Positions 34,356 to 46,591 of a stretch of DNA of 64,000 nt are shown here, piece after piece (position 1 is the stretch's first letter; every line of letters starts with the position of its first letter). The notes below the pieces were generated by a model. That model ran no database searches. It had not been told where the DNA came from and saw only the letters and a list, made by a program, of their open reading frames with translations. The position numbers and the translations under genes were made by a program. This stretch comes from Bryum argenteum. Taxonomy: Eukaryota > Streptophyta > Bryopsida > Bryales > Bryaceae. The DNA is taken from contig CM073325.1 of the NCBI GenBank assembly GCA_037043015.1, positions 16,409,001 to 16,473,000 of the forward strand. The letters are read 5' to 3'.

Positions 34356-37070
34356 TTACAATGCCAATTTCAAGCTCAGATCTACGGACTCCTCCATTTT
34401 TCTTCCGGATTGCCTGTGGCAGTGCTCCGTCAAGCTGCCAGAAGAGATTGAAGAGAAGCTGTAGCTGAGGTGCGCACGTGTTGTCGGTCCCTCTCCGCTT
34501 ATGAGCTCGTTGTTCGGAGAAGGAGAGTGGGATCTCGATTGCTGCGAAAGTGAAGTTCTAGCATGTAAGAATCTCCAGAGAAAAATCTCTCTGTTAAACA
34601 AATGCAAGCCCACACGACAATCATAGTGCATGCTCTCTCAGGCTTCCAGAGGGTTCTAAGAACATTTGAACTAACTTCTGAAGGATAATCCCTAGTTAGG
34701 CCTCTAATCTTTCTGCTGCGTTTCTTTCAATTCGAAAAGTGTACTTGAGGTAAATGGATTCTACCTGTGTTCGCTTTGGGGTGCACATGAGGAGCTGCAG
34801 AACGTCTTTGGAGCACATGTCCTCTTCTTTGATTACTCTGGGTGCCACCGCTTCTTGACTGTTTACTTCGGCGTCATGCTGAAGACTGGTGGGATAGTTA
34901 GAGAGTCCCAGCGTAAGGAAATCACCCGACTTATGATGGTCAGACCTAGTAAAGAGCTGAGTCTCCTTGGACGATCGGTTCTCGTCCCAAGTTCCACACT
35001 TTCTGATCTTAAGAGGACGAGGTGAACAGTCTCCTGATGCGGTGCTGCAATTGTAGACAGAAATCAATTGATAAGAAATTTGACGCTCTAAGTGTACACC
35101 TGAAGGTGAAAAGAAAGCTTACATCTATTCAACTACCCTCACCAATGCTGAAACTGCATGTTACACATAGACTCGTACAATGGCTGACAGAAGTGCGACC
35201 AAGTGGTTTTGAAGGTTACAAACCGTGTAATGGTCTCAGCGGCACTGTACTGGCCATGAGCTGCACAGTTCTTGTCTGTAGCATCGATCTCACCATTAAG
35301 AGCATTGAGATCCAAACTGTTGGAATTAAGAAGTTTACGCGTGCTCCCATGGAGAGCTTGCCATGGTTGTTTCCACCCGCATGACTGTCAATGCATCCAC
35401 CATCATCAGCTGAGAAATCTGGTAATATTCTTAATTTGACGCCTATTTTGATACCACTGAGCTATCTTTGCAATGCATGGCAAGTAACTTCAAACCCTTT
35501 TCCGGAATCCTAGGCATTGCACTAGCAGACGGGATGGCAGGACCAACGGACGAGAGAGACTTACTTTGTTCAGAGCGGACCACGACGGATTGCTTAAAAA
35601 GCTTTGGACGGAAGAGAGCTCCTTAGGTTCGCAATTTGCTGTCACGCCACCCTGCTCATCACCCAATTTTCAATATTCAGAACTGAAAACTTGACTCAAA
35701 CCCCCGTCAGCAATAAACTCAAGCAACGTTTGCAGTAAACAAGAGATAACTTGAATAATCAATGCTCCCTGGTCACCCTGTCTGCACTTAATGCGAGTCA
35801 CCCTCATATGCACCATCTGGTGGTCTGAATGGACTGAATGGACTGAATGGCATGATTATTCAGTCCATTCAGACCACCAGATGCAGAGAACACGGGCTGC
35901 GCTAGAGATACTAAATCCTAACAAAAACTTCGGGGTCTCACGAAGCTGATAACACCTACTCCAAAAATCAGAATCAGAATTTACATGGCAACCACGCCAT
36001 TAACCGCCAATACGAAGCAGATCGTTGCATCAATAACAACAGGAGAGAAAGAGACGCACCACCAGGGGTTCGACGGTGCTGTCTCGCGGAAGGCGGGCGA
36101 CAGTTGCAGGACCTGAAGAAGATTCGAAGCATTGTAGGTTGGTCAGGGTAAAAATGGGCGCCCCTACACCAGCCTTGACGTATACTGGAAGAAGCTTGGG
36201 ATTGATCAGCCCGACCTCCATTGCACCTCTACTAGACACAGGGGAAAGGCCGTGCGACAGAGGGGACTGACTAGGCGTCTCCACTTCTGCCGCCGATCCA
36301 GTTTCCGTGTTGGATGGATGACTGTCGCCAGGGCTTGCGCGGTTCAGCAGTGCACTGGAGAAGAAAGACGGCTTCCTGACGCCAGAGTTTGGAGAAGAAG
36401 CGACACCCGCCAGGGCACAAGGTGCTCTCCTGGTGGGTGACCCGTCAGTGCCAGAATTATTGACGCTGGAGGGAGATGCATGCACACTATTCCCCAGCTG
36501 CGTACCGTCATTGCAAAGATAAGATATCTCGTCATCTTTACGACGAGGCAGCATGATGGAAACGCAGGGACCCCGATCATGTCGCGACCTGGAATGATCA
36601 GCCGAACCTAATGACATGAAGGTCCGAAACACATCCCCCTCCATGGTAGTACCACCTTTCCCAACATGCCTATGACCATGATACTCAGGTGGTCCAAAAC
36701 GACCATTTCCGAACGCCAGTGCGCTCCCACGGCCGTGCGTAAGATGATGCGAAATAGCACCTTTGATATGGCGGAAGTACATAGCCCCATTCTGATTTTG
36801 ATCTGTAAACCCCAACGATGGCAAGCTTTGCAACGACGCTAAACAAGCAGCTTCTTGCTTGCTCTGTTCCTGCAACCGTAACTTCTCCAGTTGCGCAACT
36901 CCCAGCCCCCGCTGCGGTTGCTTCTTCTGCCCGGACTTCCCCTTTCTTGCCCTGCTCCGACCACCCTCGCCTCCTGACACCTTCTGATGTCCTTCGACAG
37001 ACTTCTCATTATGCGGCCACGCGCGCTCCGCATCAGCTAGCTCGGGAGAACGCATTAGAAGCGTTGCCAT
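34356..37070 (-). CDS. SPOROCYTELESS/SPEAR-like protein with C-terminal EAR motif (exons partly resolved)
   Basis: Such proteins are adaptors that recruit TOPLESS-type co-repressors to transcription factors. Exon 1 starts at ATG 37070 and has a basic Gly/Lys-rich stretch. The family signature RGLGVAQLEKLRLQEQ follows at about residues 55-70, then a long Ser-rich region ending near 36060-36130. An exon at about 34753-35037 reads SGDCSPRPLKIRKC and KEEDMCSKDVLQLL. A last exon after CTACAG at 34447 ends in EESVDLSLKLAL, an LxLxL EAR motif at the extreme C-terminus, stopping at 34356. A middle exon may lie near 35290-35430. Phases of the middle joins could not be settled: CAG|GTAGAA at the exon end would shift the last exon out of the EAR frame, while a donor 20 nt further downstream keeps it. 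Family call is fairly sure, exact structure is not. Confidence 0.68.
35814..35883. repeat. 26-bp perfect inverted repeat in a SPEAR-like gene intron
   Basis: CATCTGGTGGTCTGAATGGA begins a 26-bp arm (35814-35839) that is the exact reverse complement of 35858-35883, with an 18-bp spacer. The motif GGACTGAAT is also repeated in the left side. It could form a stable hairpin in the pre-mRNA. Confidence 0.9.
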
Positions 37071-40000
37071 CAACACTCTCACATACACATATTCTTCAAT
37101 CCCCTCCTTCCCTTCTAACCCCTCGCAAGATGCCCGTCGAGAAAATTCGTCTCATCCCTAGCACACTCCAAGAACGAAATCCACAGCTGCCATGTACCAT
37201 AACAAAAAATCAGTACCTCATCCATCCTCGCATCAACTACAACAACACTTAACTCTGATCAATCAATCTTAACTAATAAATATTCTTTCAACTCCCGTAC
37301 TCTCGCGTCTCCCTGACCATAAAACTCTCGCATCTCAACTAGGTTATGCAAAAGAGACGTAAAACGTGAATTGGAAAGAACTACCTGCCGATGTGCTAAC
37401 CTTGAGCTTGTTGTCCTACAAGAAACGCCGAACGCATGCCGATGAAATGTTCAAATGTATGACGGCACGTCGCACAGGTGGTCAAGTGATCAGTACGGAC
37501 AATTTTCATACACGTCAACTCTGGATGAAAGGAAAGCCAGCCAACCAGCCAGGTAGCAAGCAGCTGGGGAGAGTCAACTCCAGGATCCAGCCAGTATCAC
37601 CGCCCTCTCTAACAACAAATCCAATGACCTCTCCTCTTGTCCGGCAACAGCATCAACAGCATCACAACAATATCACCCAGAAAATTATTGCAACAGAATC
37701 GATCGGAAAGACTCGATGATCAGTCTCCACTCGATCGATCAATTGGAAGCCACAAAGCTCCTGGAGAAAAGAGTGTGCTGCTTCTTCCGGCTTTGCTGCA
37801 ATTGAAGGTGGTGAATGTGAGGAGATGGCCAATGGGGAAGGGGAAGAAGGGAAGGAAAGGGCAAGGGCAAGGGCAGCCTGCTGGGAGCGGCCATAGCTGA
37901 GGTAGGCTTGCAAAGAAAGGGACCGAGGATAAAGAAGGAGAAGAAAGGGAAGGGACCTGAGAGAGAAAGAGACCAGTGTTTACTAGTAACTTACGCTTCT
38001 ACTGATGTGCCTGTATTCTGTACTTCTATGATACTGTTTTTATTCAACCATTTATTTTATCAATAAATTTTATTTGATATTCATGTTATACTCCCCTATT
38101 TTGGCCTTTTAGCTGAAATCAGGTGCAGAAGGGTTCTCCCCAACAGAGTCTGTATACATGTCTTGTGTTCCTTTTTGTCTTCTTCATTCTTGAAATTTAA
38201 ATATGCTAGTGCCCAAATTGTAATAGTTTTCATGTTTTTATTTGAATTTTACGATTTTTTGTGGGTCTTCATTTTCTTTCTTTTTTCTTTCTTTCTTTTT
38301 CTTTCTTTTTTAGATACAATGGGAAATAATATGTACGCAATATACCGAGATTGTATTTACAAAGTAGAGGCATCCTCAATTGTGCCCTGCTACGCACTGT
38401 GTAGTCCATGTAACGAGCTACGATTTGGATGCCGAGAGGGAGGCATAAATAAGTTAGTGGAAACACACCTTACCGAGCTTAGAGGTACCAAATACAAATT
38501 CGCCCACACGTTACATGATTGGTTTTAAACAATCTCATTATAATCTAGAGTTATATAACTTATGGATTATTCTAGTGTACAACAAAAAGATTCATGAAAT
38601 ACATTACATTACATTGGAAAGACACATACAACACACAATGTTAAATTTCACACACATGGACACTCAATTTAGTTGAGACTTTTTAATAAACTTTACTCTC
38701 AATACATTCTTCATTATTTGGTGATTATTGATCTTCCTTCTCACATTCATGACTTCTCCTTTGTTCGCCATAAGGTTGGAACATTATTGTACACATTCAA
38801 GTAGACAAATGCAAAAAAGTCACCATTAGCTTGAATGTGTATAAAGCTTCTATTTTTGTGTGTATATATATATATATATATATGTATCAAGACAAAGCTA
38901 TTAACTTGCACATCCAATCAAATTTCCATTTGAACCAAAAAATTACTTTCAAGAATCTATTGATGGTTAAAGCAATACGCCCTTAAAGAAAAAGACTTTT
39001 TACGACCTATATACAGCAACTTCATACAAATTTCCGTCAGCCATTAAATGTTTGTGCTAAATCTTCCAACCGTTGAAGTCACAATTCAACTTCAATCCTC
39101 AAAGGCTCAATAACATAATAAAACTCTATCAAAATCGGGTCAAAGAAAAGAATGAGCCTAAAAGAACAAATCCTCGCCATTAAAGGGTTGATGTGGTTGC
39201 TACTCTTCTCATGAAATGGAAGCACCACTTTGTAATAAGAATCTTTTCTTCAAAAACAACAAAACCAAAAAAATTAAAACATAAAAAAATAAATATTTAT
39301 ATTTATATTTAAAAAATAAATAATCACTATTTATTAAACCACAATGTACTATCCTTTCAAGCAAATAGAAAAAGAGAGGTTTGAAAAATGCCTATGAGTA
39401 TAAAGGCAACATCATTCACAATTATGGTAGGGTATAGAAGAATTAAATTGGGTATACAATACCATAAAGTACAAACAAAGTGCAGTGATTAGTAAGTTAC
39501 GAACTGGGGTTCCCTTGAGGGGGGGAAAGAAATTCCAGTACTTAGTGATTGAGACTCTTACTTTGATATTACTACTTTTAAATCAACTCGTATGGATACA
39601 CTGTACTGTTCCCAAACAGGATATTCTAATTAATCGTATCTTTGAGAATATTTACAGTTGTAGATCTTTTGGTAGTAGTACTACCCTTTTGATCAAATCT
39701 TGGGAGTACTCCATATGGTAGAGCAGCCAAAAATGGCGCAGTGCCGAAAATGGAGCCCTAGTAATCTTCACTGTCACGTACATAATAGCTTCTCCATACA
39801 ACAGAACCATGTACACACTGCAAAGATTATAGGGCGTCACTTTAGGGCACCATTTTAGGAACACCTATATTTCCATCTTTGAAAATTCATTACTTACTGT
39901 AGAAGAGTCCAAAAATGATGATTCCACTTGCTCTAGTTTTCTACTAATTTTCCACATGCACAAAAATTGCTTGCACTGGCAACATTCCTGTAGATTTTCT

Positions 40001-40236
40001 GTACTGAAAATTGCGCCATTATAGGACACCTTACCATAATATTTGGTTCTAGTGTGTGATATATTGATTCCAAGTGGTTTTAAATAATTGGGATATGTGG
40101 TGGAACCTATGTGTCGGCTAACCTGATCACTACTCCCTTTATTATTATTTTATTGTTTTAGGATTTTGGGGTTGGTTGTTTGTTGTTTGATGATGGGTGA
40201 ACGTGTCATTTTGATAAGTGAGATTTGCCTATCTAT

Positions 40237-40270
<34 letters not shown>

Positions 40271-40569
40271 ATTCGTTTCTTTAGCTAAAGTCAAACGTGT
40301 GAAGAAAGACTTGGTATTTGGTGGGGTAAGAAAAATAATTGAAATTGCGAGTGTTTGGATGTGATGAGACCTTAGCTGTGGTATTTTTCTTGAGCTATAA
40401 AAATAATTATGGCGATTGAATTTACTCCTAGAGATTCTTATAATCCCACATGGGTTTTTGGGATTTTGGTCAGCTTACATGGAGTATTGAATTTCCCTTT
40501 CTATCTATTTCAAATATTTTGTAGATGTGGGGGTATTTGGGAAACTAATGAGTTATAATCAGGGTACAG

Positions 40570-40612
<43 letters not shown>

Positions 40613-41194
40613 TAGTTTTAAAGCCAACTAATTTTTTTAAGTTTTCACTATATTTGAGTTTCTTTTTCTTTGTAGTTGGTTTTCAATCGAGATTCTTCTT
40701 AGATTTCCAAGCGACCCAAGTTAATAGTTTCATGAATTTTACAAGAGCATGCTTCAAAGTTTGGAGTGACTTTAGAAGACCAGTTTCAAAGCTCATGGTA
40801 ATTCTACATTTTTTCCTTAGGAAATTTTTCAAAAGTTGAGAAATGGGAATGTTCCAAAAGACTATTGAGTCATTTTGAGTTTTTTCACAAACTTTGAAAG
40901 TCACCAATGATGCGGAATCAATTGTTGAAAACTTTTTTTTCAAAAATAATGTCAGGTACAAGATCCTATGTTTTAAATCATTTCTACATCATCGAAGACT
41001 AAGAACCAAGAAATGGTCACATGTGTACAGAAAATAAATATGAAGGTTAGAGTTCTAGATGTTCCATGAAATCAAGTGTCGAATGTTAGTCCCAAAAATC
41101 ACATTGCATGGATTTTATTCAAATAATTAATAATTTTGATACCCACATTGTACAACAAGTCTTGCCAATTATCAAGTTTAGAAGAAGAAGAAAA

Positions 41195-41320
41195 ACACCA
41201 GACCCGTAAGGGTTTGCGTAAATAAAGTGTCCGTTTGACCTACCCTTGATGATATGCCCACAGGACTTAACAACAGTGGTATAGGACTACTAACCCCTCT
41301 CAGGGTGAACTATCAAGTTT
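41195..41320 (-). repeat. SINE 3'-end fragment
   Basis: ACACCAGACCCGT...GCGTAAATAAAGTGTCCGTT resembles the 3' end of the SINE copies at 42598 and 44479, as read on the plus strand of the reversed copy. A second weak match lies at about 42085-42190 (AACATGAATAGAGTGTTTGTCC). Confidence 0.5.
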
Positions 41321-41587
41321 ACAATATAATACAACGTAATTGTCCTTGGACATCACTATAATGTGAGTTAGGACGATGCAGTTGATGAATGTGGTTACCT
41401 AATACTAAATCCAACCAATTAAAATTTTGAAAATGAAAAGGTTTAATTTTTGTAAAAATAGTCACCAAGTCGTCATTTATAAAGCCTACTCATGTATTGT
41501 GATTAACTTTGTTTTGTTATACTGCAAGTAATTGACTTGTATACTTTTGAAATTTAGAAGAAACTATAGTACTAGTTCTATGAACTT

Positions 41588-41767
41588 TAAGGACGTTTTA
41601 CATGGGGAGTTAAGCCGTATATGTGGTCGAAAGAGGTCAAAAATCCCTCCTCTCATGTAATTGGTTCTTTCTCGAAGTTAAATAGTATACCAATTACATG
41701 AGAGGAGGGATTTTGGACTTCTTTTGGTCCCAGGTATGGCTTGACTCCTTATGTAGAGCGTCCCTTA
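41588..41767. mobile_element. 180-bp foldback (MITE-like) element
   Basis: An inverted repeat with arms of about 80 bp. The inner 24 bp are perfect (41642-41665 versus 41689-41712; core CCCTCCTCTCATGTAATTGG) and the outer part is imperfect, from TAAGGACG to CGTCCCTTA. No target duplication is evident. Confidence 0.8.
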
Positions 41768-42597
41768 TGTTGGTATGTTATTGTTAGCCCCTAGAGGACC
41801 ATTGTCCTTGTGCGAGACAAATGAGATTTTGGGCAAATTACTTAGTCCCAAATTCTGATCTCATTTTTCCAAAATATATTTGATAAATGGGAGTTTATTA
41901 GTACAACTTTTTCGAGGGTTCAATTTTGCTCAAATAGGACATATAATGCAGTAAAATGTACACCTTCATACAATTTTGGGGGGAAAGGCTAGCTTTAGCA
42001 AGGGAACGATATTGAAATCCAAGGTATGCGTTAGAGGGGCGCCGGATAGAAAGGTGCTTAAGTTCATCTAGAAGAAATATGAGAACACCAAACCTGTTTT
42101 AAAATCAACATGAATAGAGTGTTTGTCCAACCTCTCCTTGGAGGTTACAAGGGAGTTTGACCCCTCCTTGGAGATTATACGAGAGTTTGCTAAAAACGGA
42201 GCAAATTACAGTGTGACCAATATGTGGCTAGTTTTATAATGGTGTGGATTGGCAAAGTCACAAGTAACTCCTAGCAATACAAAAATTGAAATATTTTAGT
42301 AAACGAGAGAATCTAAAAGTAAATAAATAAAAATCTTGTAGTGCATAGGTATGCCATTTGAACATATCCAAATAACCCTAAGAAAGTAGAGTACTCTAAA
42401 TTGACTTAGTGCCAATAATGGCTCACTAAACCTTTCAACTCCTAAGTACATAAGAACTCCAAAATCTAATTCTCCATGTGACGACAGGGAATCATCATTT
42501 TTATAAACACCAATAAGTCCACCTTCAAAAGTTCAAAGCAAATTCCAGAAGAGTCCAAATTTGATGATTCCACTTCATCTAATCAAACTTCCAAGTG

Positions 42598-42946
42598 CCT
42601 TGGCTTGGTGGTTAGGGCTTAGGCCCCCAATGAGGAGGTCGTGGGTTCTATTTCCCATGCCGGTGTGGTGCTCACCACTATAGTCCACCCAACTATTGTG
42701 GGAGGTCCTTGGACCTTGTTGTATGGGTACCTCAAAGCCCTTTGGGGGGACACTATGTCAAGTATCTTCAAGGCACTAGTAACTAGGCTAGAAACGAGCA
42801 TAGTTATAGTGTCCACCCTCGAGAGGGGGAAGTAGTATTGTTCCAATTTCCCCTTGTCCGGTGGGCATCGGGATATTAGCATTACGAACGGACACTTCAT
42901 TCACGCCGGCCCCTTAGAAAGGACTGGAGTTTCTATCTATCTATCA
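42598..42946 (+). mobile_element. tRNA-derived-type SINE, plus copy
   Basis: The 5' part reads TTGGCTTGGTGGTTAGGGC, fitting an RNA polymerase III A box. GTGGGTTCTATTTCCC about 40 bp later fits a decayed B box (GGTTCGAnTCC). The body is unrelated to tRNA and it ends in a TCTATC-type simple repeat, as many plant SINEs do. It is more than 90% alike to the reversed copy at 44479-44842. The target duplication is unclear (CTTCC on both sides at best). Confidence 0.75.
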
Positions 42947-43920
42947 TCTTCCTTAGACTAAAATTAGAGCCATTTGTGAGCAGGTGAAGTAATTACTTGG
43001 ATGGGAAAGTGAGGGAGGGGAGTGGGGCATGTAAGCAATGTGATTGACAAGTGCGTGTGTGTGATGGTTGAGTGCCGGTTGATAGACAGGGTCCATCAGA
43101 AGGGGCTATCAAAATCTTTTTAGATCAGTGAAGCATATCAGGGCAGCAAATCTGAGCGTGGTGCAGAATTCCCTGAGGAGGCTTTGTTTCTGCAGTACAA
43201 CATGTCAACTGCAGTACCACTTACATTACCACATCAATCATGGACTTTCCATGACGCTCACTCACCCTCTTAGCATTGTTAGCAAGTGTGAATTCCCACA
43301 CCACCACCCTCACTTTCTATTCACTCCTTTTCATTCATTCACCCCTAAAAGCCTTTAAGAGCATCCCATGTGCAACTCGGCAAGCGGCTCCCCGAACGGC
43401 ACTTGCAGGGAGCACTTCCGTTTTCTCCCACTCCAGCGTGATCGCCAAGATTTACCTCATTTCCTTGTTTGACACCAACTAGCTCCTGGTCTCGTCAACT
43501 TCACCTTACTTGTCGTGAGTTCTCGCTCTCTGTGTAGTGGCAAGACGACAAACAAGTTCTCGCTCTTTGTGTAGTGGCAAGACGACAAACCCTTGTTTGT
43601 CTTGTTGGGTGTAAAAATTAGTTGCTTCCGTAGACAACTTTCTCGCTTGTCGAATAGAAGTTCGAGAAATCGTCGCTTGGAAAGAGTTGTTTGTGGGCTG
43701 CGTCAAGGAGAATTCTTGTAAACCACTCTAGGCACCTCGAGGCTCACGCCACCTCCGGTCTGAAGGGTGGTTTAGAGGGAGGCTACAAGCACTGCTCTAA
43801 ATGCTCTTAAAGAAGGTTACTTAACAAGCATAGTTGAATATTTTCTATAAGAACTGAAATGTCGGAGCTCTCGACGGCATTTTTTAGATTTTGAGAACAT
43901 CTGTGAGTGGAATTGCTCCG

Positions 43921-44065
43921 TAAAAACCCACGGGCAAGGATGCAATAGAATTTGAGGGAGCCTCACACCCGTGAGGTCCCTCCCATAACCTCACAGGGAT
44001 CCCTGTGAGGCATCCCTGTGAGGCTCCCTGTGAGGCTTGTTTTCCGGGCTGCCCGTGGGTTTTTA
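43921..44065. repeat. Nested inverted repeats with 22-bp palindrome
   Basis: TAAAAACCCACGGGCA (43921-43936) is the reverse complement of 44050-44065. Between them is a perfect 22-bp palindrome around GGGATCCC (43989-44010) and three CCCTGTGAGGC repeats. The block directly adjoins the long hairpin at 44070. Confidence 0.85.
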
Positions 44066-44069
44066 CGCC

Positions 44070-44185
44070 GGGGGAGGCCCTTTTGAGAGGGGCTCCCGTG
44101 ATGGGAGGATCCTCCTCGTCGGGCCTCCCGGCCCTCCTTGTCGGGTCCTCCCATCACGGGAGCCCCTCTCAAAAGGGCCTCCCCC
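44070..44185. repeat. GC-rich hairpin with 40-bp perfect stem
   Basis: 44070-44109 (GGGGGAGGCCCTTTTGAGAG...) and 44146-44185 are perfect reverse complements over 40 bp, with a 36-bp spacer. The block is far more GC-rich than its surroundings. Confidence 0.92.
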
Positions 44186-44478
44186 TATACTTCACGTTTA
44201 ACATCTGCAGTTATGGGAGAATCTTCTTGGATTAGGTGGAATCTAGGAGTACATTAGGTTGTCCACAATATATGATAATTTTTCATATGTCAACCCCTAC
44301 ATTTACTTGTGTCTTTTTGGAGCTTGAAACCTCAAAACTACAATATTTTACCTCTATGCACTCCCAGGAGTGTGGATCAAATTTTCCAACTCTTTTTAAA
44401 CTTTCAACCCTATAAGTTCACTTTCAGTTACAAACCAAGAAATCAACATTTGGATGTTTATCATTTACAAAATCATAA

Positions 44479-44842
44479 AGATAGATAGAAGATAGAAACT
44501 CTGGTCCCTTTTTAAGGGGCCGGCGTGAATGAAGTGTCCGTTCGTAATGCTAATATCCCGATGGCCACCGGACAAGGGGAAATTGGAACAATACTACTTC
44601 CCCCTCTCGAGGGTGGACACAATAACTACGCTAGTTTTTAGCCTAGTTAGAAGTGCCTTGAAGATACTTGACATAGTATCCCCCCAAAGGACTTTGAGGT
44701 ACCCATACAACAAGGTCCAAGGACCTCCCACAATAGTTGGGTGGACTATAGTGGTGAGCACCACGCCGGCATGGGGAATGGAACCCACGACCTCCTCATT
44801 GGGGGCCTAAGCCCTAACCACCAAGCCAAGGCTTGTGGTGCC
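44479..44842 (-). mobile_element. tRNA-derived-type SINE, minus copy with 14-bp target duplication
   Basis: Same family as 42598-42946, reversed. It is flanked by an exact 14-bp direct repeat TTACAAAATCATAA (44465-44478 and 44843-44856), the mark of LINE-dependent retroposition. A-box-like (TTGGCTTGGTGG) and B-box-like (GTGGGTTCCATTCCCC) segments and a TATCTTCTATCTATC tail are seen on the minus strand. Confidence 0.85.
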
Positions 44843-45751
44843 TTACAAAATCATAACATCCAAAACTTGTGCAAAAACCTTTTCTAAAATTCATATACAT
44901 AAATACTGTAAAGTGTTATAGCTTACAAGAATTTAGTTTACTTGGAGGGTAAAGTGACTTTCGAAAACAACCAAACCAAAAGAAACCAAATTCTTTCAGT
45001 GACAAAATCAAATTGGATGCTATTTTTTTTTCCAAAATGTAAAATGAAGTCATAGTCCTTGTGGGAGGTTAAATACTGAATAGTGGTTGAATTACTAGTA
45101 ATTGGGTAAACCAGAGTCGGTACGTTCCAAGTGAAGATGGGCAGAGATTATTACCGTGGTAATTTATGATCATTGACAGTTTACACAAATATCTGTGGTG
45201 AATATCAGTGAACAGTTATGTTGTAGCATTTAAGTTGGTCCTCTTCAGCATAAATTGGTCTATTATGGGTTTACTCAATTTCAAAATGTGGCCCCTATAC
45301 CGTATTATCTCAACTGACAACAATTGATTTATACATTAACCATTGTATCTTCCGAGTATTCTGAAATAATTCAACTTTGAAGTATTTCAGAAAAGATCAG
45401 TCAATCTTAATCATAATTGATTAGTCAACCTACAAATCGGTAAAGTAACATCCAAAAGAACAAGAATTAAGAAAGATGGAAAAGGGATCGAAAACAAAAG
45501 ATGGTGAAGATGATGAATGGAGGTGAAAATGAAGTTAAGATGAAGAATTTATGGCTCTTCAAAGTCTCAATTCTTCATTCAAAATGATTTTTTTTGACAC
45601 TAGGAACGTTACTTATCATTTTTATGAATGGTGTTTCTCTTCATGTGAAATCTACACTTGAGAGAAGGCAATAAGAATAATTTACATCATGCGGACTTTG
45701 GAAACCACATAGCAAAAGTAAATTTAATAAAGTCTTTATTTACAGCAATCA

Positions 45752-45804
<53 letters not shown>

Positions 45805-46268
45805 ATGTCAAAACATTCTAAAAAGCAGAGTGTAATATGGTCCTAAAAGTATCACCACCTATGTCCGCAAACACTCAATTTGAGTTCTTAGGGATTACAA
45901 TTAAGGTCCACTACTTACACCCAACACGCCAAATTCTCCATTTCCCCATTTTCTAACATGTTTACTGAATACCTTTACTTAAGCTTCGATATGCTAGTTA
46001 TAACTTGCCTACGTCATCAACTTTGACACCATATTGTTGATTGGGCACCAACACCAACTAGAGCGGGGATGAATGGATGTTAGGCCATATAATTTTGAAA
46101 AAACAAACAAAAATTAGAGGCTCCAAGGCGATGGCTTCAGTAGATCTGAGTCAAACTGTCAATGTTGAAAAGGTTCTCAAGCAAGTTGTTGATGGAAGAG
46201 TTATGAATGTCCATTGGCTAACATTCTTAAAAATCTATACATGTCCTTAGTAGATATACTTCACATGA

Positions 46269-46591
46269 GAGCATCCCCACTAGTCCCTTAAACCTTTAAA
46301 CCTCCATCCATCCTCATCCAAGTTAAGGGGTTAAGGGTCAAAATTGTCTCCCACTAGTGACCTCTAACCTTAAATTTTAAAGTTTTCATCCAGGCCGTCA
46401 GCCTCAGAACGAGCAAAAACACGAAAGTTTCAGTCGCCCAGAAACGCCCGTAAACTCCATTTCTTTCTGCTTGGACTCATTAAGGGTGGCACACTTTGCC
46501 TTCAACCTTTAACCTTAACCTCAATCATCCGTCCACATGACGGATTAAAGGTTTAAAGGCTTAAAGGTTTACGGGACTAGTGGGGATGCTC
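46269..46591. mobile_element. 323-bp MITE, PIF/Harbinger-like
   Basis: Terminal inverted repeats GAGCATCCCCACTAGTCCC are perfect over 19 bp and continue imperfectly for about 15 more. The element is flanked by the 3-bp duplication TGA (46266-46268 and 46592-46594). Three-base TNA-type duplications and GAGCATC ends fit PIF/Harbinger MITEs. The interior is non-coding. Confidence 0.82.

Noticed and set aside
34696..35067. Reading this minus-strand frame as a separate gene
   Set aside because: It is better explained as an internal exon of the SPEAR-like gene: it begins after a TTGCAG acceptor and has no start of its own.
43921..44065. CRISPR-like array from repeated CCCTGTGAGGC units
   Set aside because: The units are 11 bp with irregular 2-4-bp spacing and dyad symmetry, and this is a plant nuclear sequence.
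42619..44810. Open frames MKCPFVMLISR... in two places
   Set aside because: The same translated SINE sequence on both copies; SINEs do not encode protein.
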